From: Streptomyces sp. NBC_01788
GTDB lineage: Bacteria > Actinomycetota > Actinomycetes > Streptomycetales > Streptomycetaceae
DNA: 64,000 nt
Assembly (NCBI RefSeq): GCF_035917575.1
Contig: NZ_CP109090.1
Coordinates: 4,154,001 to 4,218,000 of the forward strand
Direction of reading: 5' to 3'
Shown: piece after piece, positions 8,575 through 18,604 of the stretch
Layout of the letters: each line of letters starts with the position of its first letter
How positions within the stretch are numbered: position 1 is the stretch's first letter
Made by a program: the position numbers and the translations under genes
The notes under the pieces: model-generated
The model's database searches: none
What the model saw: only the letters and a program-made list of their open reading frames with translations
Told to the model about the DNA's origin: nothing

Positions 8575-8742
8575 CGGCGATACGGTCCCTTCAAGCAAAA
8601 GAGCCGGTGACGAGGGGGGCCGCGGTGACGTACGGCCCCCCTCCTGACCCTCCAGCGTGGCCGCGCGCGGAAGCGGCGGCCATCGGTCGCAGTACCCATT
8701 TCCGGCGGGCGGCGGGGTGCACCGCCGCCCGCCGTCCGGGTC

Positions 8743-11133
<2,391 letters not shown>

Positions 11134-11215
11134 CGGAGGCCTCCGGCAGGCACGCCGCGACTGCGGCCGACGCGGTCACGGCGGTCGAGGGACGAAAGGG
11201 GCGAAAAGGGAGGTG

Positions 11216-11671
11216 TCAGATGCCGAAGGTCCGCGGCGGCGCCCGGCCGCCGTCCTGCACCACGTGCACCGTGCGGGCGGCCACGGTCACCGGGACGGGA
11301 CGCGTCCGCCCGGGTGCGGGGAGGGGAACGTCCGTGACGTCCTCGGTGGTGGCGAACTGCCCGTGCGCGACGGGCCGGTCCCCGTGGAACTCCTGCCGGG
11401 TCCCGTCCTGCGCCGAGCACACGACGGTGCACCCCTGCCCGGCGTGCGGAGCGTCCACCGGACGCTCGTCGGTGCCGGGGTGGCCGTCGCCGGGCGCGGA
11501 GCCGGAGTGCTGTCCGGGCTCGAGGTCCGCGACGGAGGTCGCCGCGGCAGGGGCAGGGGTGGGCAGTGGCGGGGGGCTGCCGGTGGTGAAGACCGCCAGG
11601 AGGGCGAGCAGTGCGGCCGTCAGGAAGGCCAGGGCACGGGAGGCGGGGTCGGTGCTCGGTGCTGGGTGCAT
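11216..11671 (-). CDS. small secreted or membrane-anchored hypothetical protein
   Basis: A protein of 151 residues starting at ATG 11671, preceded by AAAGGGGAC. One hydrophobic segment (about residues 12-32, ALAFLTAALLALLAVF) is followed by a Pro/Ala linker and a domain with one CTVVC pair. I do not recognise the family. It ends 82 bases before secDF on the same strand and may be co-transcribed with it. Confidence 0.6.
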   Translation of the reverse strand: MHPAPSTDPASRALAFLTAALLALLAVFTTGSPPPLPTPAPAAATSVADLEPGQHSGSAPGDGHPGTDERPVDAPHAGQGCTVVCSAQDGTRQEFHGDRPVAHGQFATTEDVTDVPLPAPGRTRPVPVTVAARTVHVVQDGGRAPPRTFGI

Positions 11672-11777
11672 GCACCGTCCCCTTTCGTGTGGCACTCGTG
11701 AGCGGACGCGGATGTCGTACCCGGGACCCCGGCCGGGGAGTGGACAGCCGGGACCCCGGGTGGTCGTGGGCGGGCGG

Positions 11778-12437
11778 TCAGGGCTCGATCAGACCGGCCC
11801 GGATGGCGTAGCGGGTGAGCTCCAGGCGGTCGCGCAGCCCGAGCTTCTGGAGCAGGTTGGCGCGGTGCCGCTGGACGGTCTTGATGCTGATGAAGAGGAT
11901 CTCGCCGATCTCCTTCGAGGAGTGCCCCTCCGCGACCAGCTTCAGGACCTCCTCCTCGCGGGGCGTCAGCACCTGGTCCGGGGTCTCCTCGCCGTGGCGG
12001 ACCCGGTCCAGGTAGTTGCGGATCAGCGCGGTCACCGCGCCCGGGTACAGGAACGGCTCGTCCCGCATCGCCGCCCGGCAGGCGGCGACGAGGTCCTGGT
12101 CGGCGACGGACTTCAGCACGTACCCGCTGGCACCGGCCTTCAGCGCCTGGAAGAAGTACTGCTCGTTGTCGTGCATGGTGAGCATCAGGATCCGCAGGTC
12201 CGGCTTGAGCGCGACCAGTTCACGGGTGGCCTGGAGGCCGGTCAGCCGGGGCATCGCGATGTCCAGCACGGCCAGGTCGATGTCGTGGGTGCGGGCCATC
12301 TCGATGGCCTCCGCGCCGTCACCGGCCTCGGCGACCACCTCCAGGTCCGGTTCCTGGTCGAGGATGAGCCGCACTCCCCGGCGTACCAGCGCGTGGTCGT
12401 CGGCGAGCAGGATGCGGATCGTGGTCGGCTCGGACAT
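11778..12437 (-). CDS. NarL/LuxR-type response regulator
   Basis: A protein of 219 residues. The receiver domain has the acidic pair DD (13-14), phospho-acceptor D59 in LAVLDIAMP, and K109-type lysine in GYVLKSVAD. The C-terminal LuxR helix-turn-helix reads LTPREEEVLKLVAEG...SIKTVQRHRANL (about residues 150-205). It follows the kinase gene with a two-base gap, so the pair is translationally coupled. The target genes are unknown; the neighbouring exported protein and secDF lie downstream on the same strand. Confidence 0.94.
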   Translation of the reverse strand: MSEPTTIRILLADDHALVRRGVRLILDQEPDLEVVAEAGDGAEAIEMARTHDIDLAVLDIAMPRLTGLQATRELVALKPDLRILMLTMHDNEQYFFQALKAGASGYVLKSVADQDLVAACRAAMRDEPFLYPGAVTALIRNYLDRVRHGEETPDQVLTPREEEVLKLVAEGHSSKEIGEILFISIKTVQRHRANLLQKLGLRDRLELTRYAIRAGLIEP

Positions 12438-12439
12438 GG

Positions 12440-13396
12440 TCAGGTCTGCTTCCTGGGAACGACGGGCGCGGTCAGCCGGACCTCGGTTCCGGCCGTGGGG
12501 GTGGGGGCGATGTCGAGGCCGGCCCCGATGAGCAGGGCCCGCTCGCGCATGCCGCGTATGCCGGCGCCTTCGTGCGCCGCCTTGATGCCGCGCCCGTCGT
12601 CGGTGATGGCCAGCTCCACGGCGCCGTCGGTGTGCCGCAGGCTGACCTCGATCCGTTCGGCGTCCGCGTGCCGGGCCACGTTGGTCAGGCTCTCCTGGGC
12701 GACACGGTAGAGGACCAGCTCCGTCTCCGGCTCCAGGGCGGGCAGGTCGGTGTCGAAGCGGCGCACCACCTGCAGCCCGGTGTGAGTGGCGAAGTCGGTG
12801 GTCAGCGAGGTCAGCGCGGCGACCAGACCGAGGTCGTCCAGGACCCCGGGCCGCAGCCGGCGTACCAGCCGGCGGACCTCGTCCAGGCTTCCCCGCGTGA
12901 TCTCCTGCGCCTGGAGCAGTTCGTCGCGCAGCGGCGCGTCCGCCTCGTCAGCGGCCCGCTTGAGCGCGAGCAGGATCGCGGTCATGCTCTGGCCCACCTC
13001 GTCGTGCAGCTCCTGCGCGATACGGCGCCGCTCGGCCTCCTGGGCGAGCAGGACCCGGGCGCTGCTCGTGGCCCGCTCGTTCTCCAGCCGGTCGAGCATG
13101 GCGTTGAACGTGCGGATCAGCTCCGCCACCTCGCCGCCGCCCTGCTCGGGCAGCCGCTGGCCGGGGCGCAGCAGGTCCACGGTGGTCATCAGCTTCGTCA
13201 CCCGGTCCAGGGGGGCCAGTCCCCAGCGCAGCAGGGCGGCGTTGGCGACCAGCATGACGGCCAGGCCGCCGACCAGGATGACGGCCTCGGTCAGCACGAC
13301 CGGCACCGAGACGGTCACCGGGGCCCACAGCAGCAGCGCGGTGGCCGAGCCCAGCACCACGGCGTTGAGCCCGAAGATCCGCCAGAACAGGGACAC
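12440..13396 (-). CDS. membrane sensor histidine kinase (HisKA_3 type)
   Basis: GTG 13396 is preferred to the GTG three codons upstream because AAGGAGG sits 10 bases before it and only one base before the other. The protein has 318 residues. Two N-terminal membrane helices flank a very short loop. A HAMP domain (about residues 60-110) is followed by the HisKA_3 dimerisation helix with phospho-accepting H131 in AQELHDEVGQSM. The HATPase_c domain (NVARHADAERI, TDDGRGI, GIRGMRER) is at the C-terminus. With almost no extracellular domain, it probably senses the membrane itself. It forms a pair with the regulator at 11778-12437. Confidence 0.93.
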   Translation of the reverse strand: MSLFWRIFGLNAVVLGSATALLLWAPVTVSVPVVLTEAVILVGGLAVMLVANAALLRWGLAPLDRVTKLMTTVDLLRPGQRLPEQGGGEVAELIRTFNAMLDRLENERATSSARVLLAQEAERRRIAQELHDEVGQSMTAILLALKRAADEADAPLRDELLQAQEITRGSLDEVRRLVRRLRPGVLDDLGLVAALTSLTTDFATHTGLQVVRRFDTDLPALEPETELVLYRVAQESLTNVARHADAERIEVSLRHTDGAVELAITDDGRGIKAAHEGAGIRGMRERALLIGAGLDIAPTPTAGTEVRLTAPVVPRKQT

Positions 13397-13697
13397 CAGG
13401 GTCACGCCTCCTTACGTGATGCGGTCTGCCTCTACTGTCGGTCATCGCGCATCCCGGACGAGCCGCGGCCCCTGTGGTCCCGACCGGGCCTGCCGCCAGT
13501 GTGCCGTCCGCCGGCTCCCGCATGCGATGGGGCCCGGTCCCCATTTCACCCGGTGCGGCCTACCCATGCACAGGTCGAGTGGATCCCCCGATCGGCCGCA
13601 AATGGGTTCTGGACCCGATGGGAAACCGCGGCCGGTTCGACCAGGGTTGAGGTGTGACCGACCCCCGTCCCCCGTTGCACAACGAAAGGCACTGACC
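13397..13697. promoter_or_regulatory. divergent intergenic region with short inverted repeat
   Basis: The region separates the kinase operon from the DksA-like gene and must hold both promoters. ATGGGG (13527-13532) and CCCCAT (13539-13544) are an inverted repeat with a six-base spacer. I see no open reading frame with coding character. Confidence 0.4.
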
Positions 13698-14021
13698 ATG
13701 TCGCTCGACGCCGCCCGGACCGAACCCCGCGAGCGCCTGTCCGCTCAGGAGGCCCGCCGGCGCCTTGAACACGCCCGCGGGACCCGGCTGGTCCAGCTGG
13801 AAGCCCTCGGCGAGACCGGGCAGACGGCGGACGACCACCTGATGTCCTCCCAGCGTGAGGCCATCATGCGGGTGCTGAAGGAGATCGACGAGGCGTTCGC
13901 CCGCGTCGAGGACGGCACCTACGGGTCCTGCCTGGAGTGCGGCAAGCCGGTGCCGGCGGAGCGCCTGGAGATCCTGCCGTACACGGGGCACTGTGTCGGC
14001 TGCCGGCGCCGTACCGCCTGA
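13698..14021 (+). CDS. DksA/TraR-family C4 zinc-finger protein
   Basis: A protein of 107 residues starting at ATG 13698 with GAAAGG upstream. It has the same layout as the protein at 8242-8574: a helical N-terminal region with RRRLEHARGTRL, then CLEC...CVGC with PVPAERLEILPYTGHC between the cysteine pairs. It probably contacts RNA polymerase or shares that fold. It starts a rightward run of closely spaced genes that leads to the MreB-like ATPase. Confidence 0.88.
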   Translation: MSLDAARTEPRERLSAQEARRRLEHARGTRLVQLEALGETGQTADDHLMSSQREAIMRVLKEIDEAFARVEDGTYGSCLECGKPVPAERLEILPYTGHCVGCRRRTA

Positions 14022-14076
14022 ACCGTCCGCCTGTCCGTCCTGCCTTCGTCCTCCGCCCTGCCCGAGGGGTGAAACG

Positions 14077-14448
14077 GTGAACAACCAGATCATCGGCGAC
14101 CGCGACACGCACCTGACGGCCGAGGACCTCGCCGCGCTGCGCGCGAACCTCGACGAGCAGCGCCTGTTCCGCCAGGAGCAGCTGGAGCAGATCTCGGCCG
14201 CCGCGACCTCCCGCGCGGACGCCCTGCTCCAGCAGCAGGCCGCCTCGCAGCTGGAGGTCCGTGTGAAACTCGCGGCCTCGGCCCGCATGGTCCTCGCCGA
14301 CGTCGAGGCGGCCCTGGCGCGCATGGACGAGGGCGGCTACGGCATGTGCCACCTGTGCCGGCGTCCCATCGCGCGGGAACGCCTCGAGATAGTGCCGCAG
14401 GCCCGCTACTGCGCGCGCTGCCAGCAGGTCAGGGAGGCAGGGCGGTGA
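14077..14448 (+). CDS. DksA/TraR-family C4 zinc-finger protein, divergent
   Basis: A protein of 123 residues. GTG 14077 follows GAGGGG by seven bases. Residues about 12-75 form a long Gln/Ala-rich coiled-coil helix pair. The zinc finger is CHLC...CARC around RPIARERLEIVPQARYC. It is more divergent than the other two family members in the window and has a longer coiled coil, as in true DksA. Its stop overlaps the next start by four bases (GTGA), so the two are translationally coupled. Confidence 0.87.
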   Translation: MNNQIIGDRDTHLTAEDLAALRANLDEQRLFRQEQLEQISAAATSRADALLQQQAASQLEVRVKLAASARMVLADVEAALARMDEGGYGMCHLCRRPIARERLEIVPQARYCARCQQVREAGR

Positions 14449-15260
14449 CCGTCACCCAGCGTTCGCGTGCCGCCGCGGCCACCCGGCACCGGCCGTGGCC
14501 GCTGGGCCGGCAGGGGTGGGGCATCGCCCTCGACATGGGCAGCGCCCGCACCCGCGCCTGGGTCGCCGGGCGTGGTCTCGTCCTGGACGTCCCCACGGTG
14601 ACGTTCCCCGGCTCCGGGGCGGTGTATCCGATACAGCGCGGCACGATCATCGACACCGAGGGCACGGCCCGGATGCTCGACCGCCTGCTCGGCAACCGCC
14701 TGCCCCGCTTCACCCGCCCCCTGGTCGTCCTCACCGCCCCGGTACTGGACGGGGTGGCCTTCCGCAACGAGGCCCGTACGGCGGTGGAGGTGCTGCGGCC
14801 GCGTGGGGTGCTGACCATCCCCAGCGCGCGGGCCGTCGCCCTGGCCGCGGGCGCGGACCTGGCCCGCCCGCTGCTCGTGGTGGACATCGGCGCGCATCTG
14901 ACCGAGGTGGTGCTGCTGTCGGAGGGCGCCGTCGTCGACGCGCGCCGCACCGCGCTGGGCACCAGCGACCTCGAATCGGCCGCGCCGGTGCAGATCTGCG
15001 AGGCGGTGGCCACCATGGTGACCGCGATGCTGCGGCAGGACCGTACGTCGCTCACCGTGGACGCCCTGCGCCGGGGCGCGCTGCTGGCCGGGGGCGGCGC
15101 CCTGCGCCCCGAGATCACCTACCACCTCACCGGCAAGCTGCACGCGCCCCTCAAAACCGTGGCGGCGCCGCACACCGCCGCCGTCCGCGGCGCTGCCACC
15201 CTGCTGCGTTCCGCGCACGACCACTCCGCGGACCCGGGGGACCAGCCCTCCGCCCCGTAG
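14445..15260 (+). CDS. MreB/Hsp70-fold (actin-like) ATPase
   Basis: A protein of 271 residues. The actin/Hsp70 nucleotide motifs are present: phosphate-1 loop ALDMGSARTRAWV (about residue 28), phosphate-2 loop VVDIGAHLTEVVL (about residue 146), and an adenosine motif AGGGALRPE (about residue 211). It is about 70 residues shorter than true MreB and lacks the usual N-terminal amphipathic helix, so a role in rod shape is doubtful. GTG 14445 overlaps the preceding DksA-like stop. Coupling to a stress-type regulator suggests an accessory stress role, which is inference. Confidence 0.8.
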   Translation: MTVTQRSRAAAATRHRPWPLGRQGWGIALDMGSARTRAWVAGRGLVLDVPTVTFPGSGAVYPIQRGTIIDTEGTARMLDRLLGNRLPRFTRPLVVLTAPVLDGVAFRNEARTAVEVLRPRGVLTIPSARAVALAAGADLARPLLVVDIGAHLTEVVLLSEGAVVDARRTALGTSDLESAAPVQICEAVATMVTAMLRQDRTSLTVDALRRGALLAGGGALRPEITYHLTGKLHAPLKTVAAPHTAAVRGAATLLRSAHDHSADPGDQPSAP

Positions 15261-15318
15261 AAAGCCCCCGTCCCCACTCCACCCTGAGGACAACGAGGAC
15301 ACGAAGGAGGGCCGCGCC

Positions 15319-15972
15319 ATGGCCGGCGGCATCCCGCGGGCCCAGCCGCCCCCCGAAGGACTGTCACCCGACGACCCGCTCCCCGACGAACTCCCCCGCC
15401 GCGTGCTCTGGCGCCTGCGGCGCAACCCGATGCGCCGGCCCAGCGACCTGGCCCAGGCGTGGATCGGCCTCGGCATCCTGCTGGCCGTGCTGGCCGGCAC
15501 GCCCGTGGCCCTGCACTTCGTCGGCGACACCGCCCTGCGCCACTACGAGCGGGCGGCCGAGCACCAGGAGAGGACGCGGTGGCAGACCACCGCGGTCCTT
15601 CTGCACGACGCTCCCCGCCATCCCGAGCCGGGGTCCGAGGAGGCGAAGGAGACCCGCTACCCGGTGCCGGTGCGTTTCACCGACCCGGGCGGGCTCGCCC
15701 GCACCGCGAGGACCCACGTCGAGCCCGGACTGCCGGCGGGAAGCCCCGTCGACGTGTGGGCCGACACCGACGGACGGATCACCGAGCCGCCCCTGAGCGC
15801 CGCCCAGGTGCGCAGCCACAGCAAGGGCTGGGCGATCCTCGCCGCCCTGGCCGTCCCGGTCACCGGCGCCGCGGTGTACGGCGCCGCCGGGCTGCTGCTC
15901 CGCCGCCGCAACCTGGCCGCCTGGGACAGCGCCTGGGCCCGCACCGCACCCGGCTGGACGCCGTCCCCGTGA
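15319..15972 (+). CDS. Rv1733c-family two-helix membrane protein
   Basis: A protein of 217 residues starting at ATG 15319 behind GAAGGAGG. The layout is a cytoplasmic Pro/Arg-rich N-terminus, a first helix (about residues 48-68, WIGLGILLAVLAGTPVAL), an exported domain of about 110 residues, a second helix (about 170-192) and a short C-terminus. This topology and the NPMRRPSDLAQAW block resemble mycobacterial Rv1733c, a dormancy-regulon protein of unknown biochemistry. It follows the MreB-like gene by 58 bases. Confidence 0.68.
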   Translation: MAGGIPRAQPPPEGLSPDDPLPDELPRRVLWRLRRNPMRRPSDLAQAWIGLGILLAVLAGTPVALHFVGDTALRHYERAAEHQERTRWQTTAVLLHDAPRHPEPGSEEAKETRYPVPVRFTDPGGLARTARTHVEPGLPAGSPVDVWADTDGRITEPPLSAAQVRSHSKGWAILAALAVPVTGAAVYGAAGLLLRRRNLAAWDSAWARTAPGWTPSP

Positions 15973-16343
15973 TCTCCGGGGGTGCCGCACCCCGGCCCGG
16001 TCGATCTTGATGATGCTCTGTCAGCTCACCGGCATGGAAGCGCCCCCGAACACTGCCGGAAACCGGCAATGTGCGAGGTGGGGCCGGTCGGGCATCATGC
16101 CGTGAGGGGAGCACCGCGGACGGTTCCGGTGCCGGGCATCGGCAGATGTCCGTTGCCGGAGCCGGCAGGGGGGAAGTACCGCCGCCCGGTGCGTCGCAGG
16201 GGGAAGAGGGGGCTGACGATTCCGCGGCGCACCCGTCTCCCGCCGTCTCCCGGCGCCCGAGCCGCCGGGACACCGCGGGGGGCCGCACCCGGCCACCCGG
16301 TCTCTCCCTTACTCACCGTTCCTTACTGTCAAGGACGTATGCC
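15973..16343. promoter_or_regulatory. regulatory region upstream of flotillin gene with two TGCCGG/CCGGCA palindromes
   Basis: No gene is seen in these 371 bases. A GC hairpin at about 15976-15995 may end the preceding transcript. TGCCGG-AAA-CCGGCA (16054-16068) and TGCCGG-AG-CCGGCA (16154-16167) are near-identical palindromes whose first bases are exactly 100 bp apart. They could be paired operators for the flotillin gene, or simple GC hairpins. Confidence 0.45.
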
Positions 16344-18428
16344 ATGGATGTCATCGGCGCACTCGTCGCGGGCTGCCTGCTCGTCGTTCTCCTGCTGCTG
16401 CTGTTCACCTTCTCCCGGCTGTTCCGCAAGGTGGAGCAGGGCAAGGCCCTGATCGTCTCCAAGATGCGCAAGGTCGACGTGACCTTCACCGGCCAGGTCG
16501 TCCTGCCGGTGCTGCACAAGGCCGAGGTCATGGACATCTCGGTGAAGGCCATCGAGATCACGCGCACCGGCCGCGAGGGGCTCATCTGCCGGGACAACAT
16601 CCGCGCCGACATCCGCATCACGTTCTTCGTACGGGTCAACAAGACCGCCGAGGACGTCGTCCGGGTCGCCCAGGCCGTCGGCACCGCCCGCGCCAGCGAC
16701 CGGGACACGTTGCAGGAGCTGTTCCACGCCAAGTTCTCCGAGGCGCTGAAGACCGTCGGCAAGCAGATGGACTTCACGGACCTCTACACCAAGCGTGAGG
16801 AACTGCGGTTCCAGATCATCGAGGTCATCGGTGTCGACCTGAACGGCTACCACCTCGAGGACGCGGCGATCGACTATCTGGAGCAGACGCCGCTGACCCA
16901 GCTCGACCCCGGCAACGTCCTCGACGCCCAGGGCATCCGGAAGATCACCGAGCTGACAGCCGTGGAGCACGTGCGCACCAACGAGGCACAGCGCACCGAG
17001 CAGAAGGAGATCACCCGGCAGAACGTCGACGCGCGCGAGGCCATCCTGGAGCTGGAGCGCCGCCAGGCGGACGCCGAGATCAAGCAGAGGCGGGAGATCG
17101 ATACCTCCCGCGCCCGCGAGGAGGCCGAGACCGCCCGCGTGGTGGAGGAGGAGCGGCTGCGCGCGCAGAGCGCCTTCCTGCGCACCGAGGAGGAGCTCGG
17201 CGTCCAGCGCGAGAACCAGGCCCGTGAGGTCGCGGTCGCCGCGAAGAACCGCGAGCGGGTCATCGCCATCGAGAACGAGCGCATCGAGAAGGACCGCCTC
17301 CTCGAGGTCATCGCCCGGGAGCGGGAGACCCAGCTCACCCGGATCTCCGCCGACAAGGAGGTCGAGGCGGAGAAGCGGGAGATCGCCGAGGTCGTCCGCG
17401 AGCGGGTCGCGGTGGACCGCACGGTCGCCGAGCAGGAGGAGTCCATCAAGAAGCTGCGCGCCGTGGAGGAGGCGGAGCGCGAGCGCCAGGCCGTGATCAT
17501 CGCCGCCGAGGCGGAGGCGCAGGAGAAGCTGGTCAAGGACATCAAGGCCGCCGAGGCCGCCGAGCAGGCCGCCACCCACCGCGCCGCCGAGGAACTCACC
17601 CTGGCCGAGGCCCGGTTGAAGACCGCCGACCTCGACGCCCGCGCCAAGCTGCGCCTGGCGGAGGCCGTCCAGGCCGAGGCCGCCGCGGAGGGCCTGGCCG
17701 CCGTCCGGGTCCGTGAGCAGGAGGCCGAGGTCATCGAGAAGGCCGGCCGCGCCGAGGCCGAGGCGTTGCAGGCCAAGGCACTGGCCGAGGCCCGGGGCAC
17801 CGAGGCCCGGCTGCGCGCGGAGGCCGAGGGCGCCCAGGCCAAGGCGCTCGCGGAGGCCGCCGCGATCGGCGAGAAGCTGAAGGCCGAGGCGGCGGGCCTG
17901 ACCGAGAAGGCGGCGGCGATGGCCGCCCTGGACGAGGCCTCCCGCGAGCACGAGGAGTACCGGCTGCGGCTGCAGGCGGAGAAGGAGATCCGGCTGGCCG
18001 GCCTGGAGGCGCAGCGGCAGGTCGCCGAGGCGCAGGCCACGGTCCTCGCGACCGGTCTCGAGCACGCCGACATCGACATCGTCGGCGGCGAGTCGGTCTT
18101 CTTCGACCGCCTGATGAGCGCGATCTCGTTCGGCAAGGGCATCGACGGATTCGTGGAGAACTCCCGCACCGCGCAGGCCCTTGCCGCGCCCTGGCTGGAC
18201 GGCTCGTCGAACTTCACCGAGGACCTCGGCCGGATGCTCGGGCATCTGGGCTCGGCCGACGTCAAGAACCTGACGGTCTCCGCGCTGCTGATGAAGATGA
18301 TGCAGACGGGCGGCACGAACGCCGGTCAGCTCCAGCAACTCCTCGACCGCGCCGGTGAGCTGGGCCTCGCCGACACCCCGCTCGCCGCCCTCAACGGCAC
18401 CGCCCTCAACGGCACCACCCGGGCCTGA
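16344..18428 (+). CDS. flotillin-family SPFH/band 7 membrane scaffold
   Basis: A protein of 694 residues starting at ATG 16344 with AAGGA upstream. It has an N-terminal membrane helix (about residues 4-24), then the SPFH domain (about 28-220) with ITRTGREGLICRDNIRADI and DFTDLYTKREELRFQIIEVIG. A very long coiled coil follows (about 225-580), with (A/E)-rich heptads typical of flotillin domains such as AEAEALQAKALAEARGTEA. The C-terminal helical domain has no known motif. Flotillins build ordered inner-membrane platforms. No nfeD gene adjoins it; instead a giant AAA ATPase gene follows after 176 bases, which suggests that the two work together. Confidence 0.9.
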   Translation: MDVIGALVAGCLLVVLLLLLFTFSRLFRKVEQGKALIVSKMRKVDVTFTGQVVLPVLHKAEVMDISVKAIEITRTGREGLICRDNIRADIRITFFVRVNKTAEDVVRVAQAVGTARASDRDTLQELFHAKFSEALKTVGKQMDFTDLYTKREELRFQIIEVIGVDLNGYHLEDAAIDYLEQTPLTQLDPGNVLDAQGIRKITELTAVEHVRTNEAQRTEQKEITRQNVDAREAILELERRQADAEIKQRREIDTSRAREEAETARVVEEERLRAQSAFLRTEEELGVQRENQAREVAVAAKNRERVIAIENERIEKDRLLEVIARERETQLTRISADKEVEAEKREIAEVVRERVAVDRTVAEQEESIKKLRAVEEAERERQAVIIAAEAEAQEKLVKDIKAAEAAEQAATHRAAEELTLAEARLKTADLDARAKLRLAEAVQAEAAAEGLAAVRVREQEAEVIEKAGRAEAEALQAKALAEARGTEARLRAEAEGAQAKALAEAAAIGEKLKAEAAGLTEKAAAMAALDEASREHEEYRLRLQAEKEIRLAGLEAQRQVAEAQATVLATGLEHADIDIVGGESVFFDRLMSAISFGKGIDGFVENSRTAQALAAPWLDGSSNFTEDLGRMLGHLGSADVKNLTVSALLMKMMQTGGTNAGQLQQLLDRAGELGLADTPLAALNGTALNGTTRA

Positions 18429-18430
18429 CG

Positions 18431-18491
18431 ACCCGCGGGAGGGCCCCGAGCCGCCGCCTTCAAGGGGCGGTCGGGGGCCCGCCCCCCGCGG
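18431..18491. terminator. imperfect GC hairpin between flotillin and ATPase genes
   Basis: CCGCGGGAGGGCCCC just after the flotillin stop pairs imperfectly with GGGGCCCGCCCCCCGCGG at about 18473-18490. It may reduce read-through from flotillin into the ATPase gene, lowering the amount of ATPase without separating the two genes. The structure is inferred by eye only. Confidence 0.35.
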
Positions 18492-18604
18492 ATCACGCCG
18501 CGAACGCGGGGCCGGGAACCCGGCCCCGCCGACGGGGGCCGGCCTGATCCGCCGGACAGGCCTGCCCCCGGGCCCGCACCTCTTCGTGAAGGGACGCACC
18601 ACCC

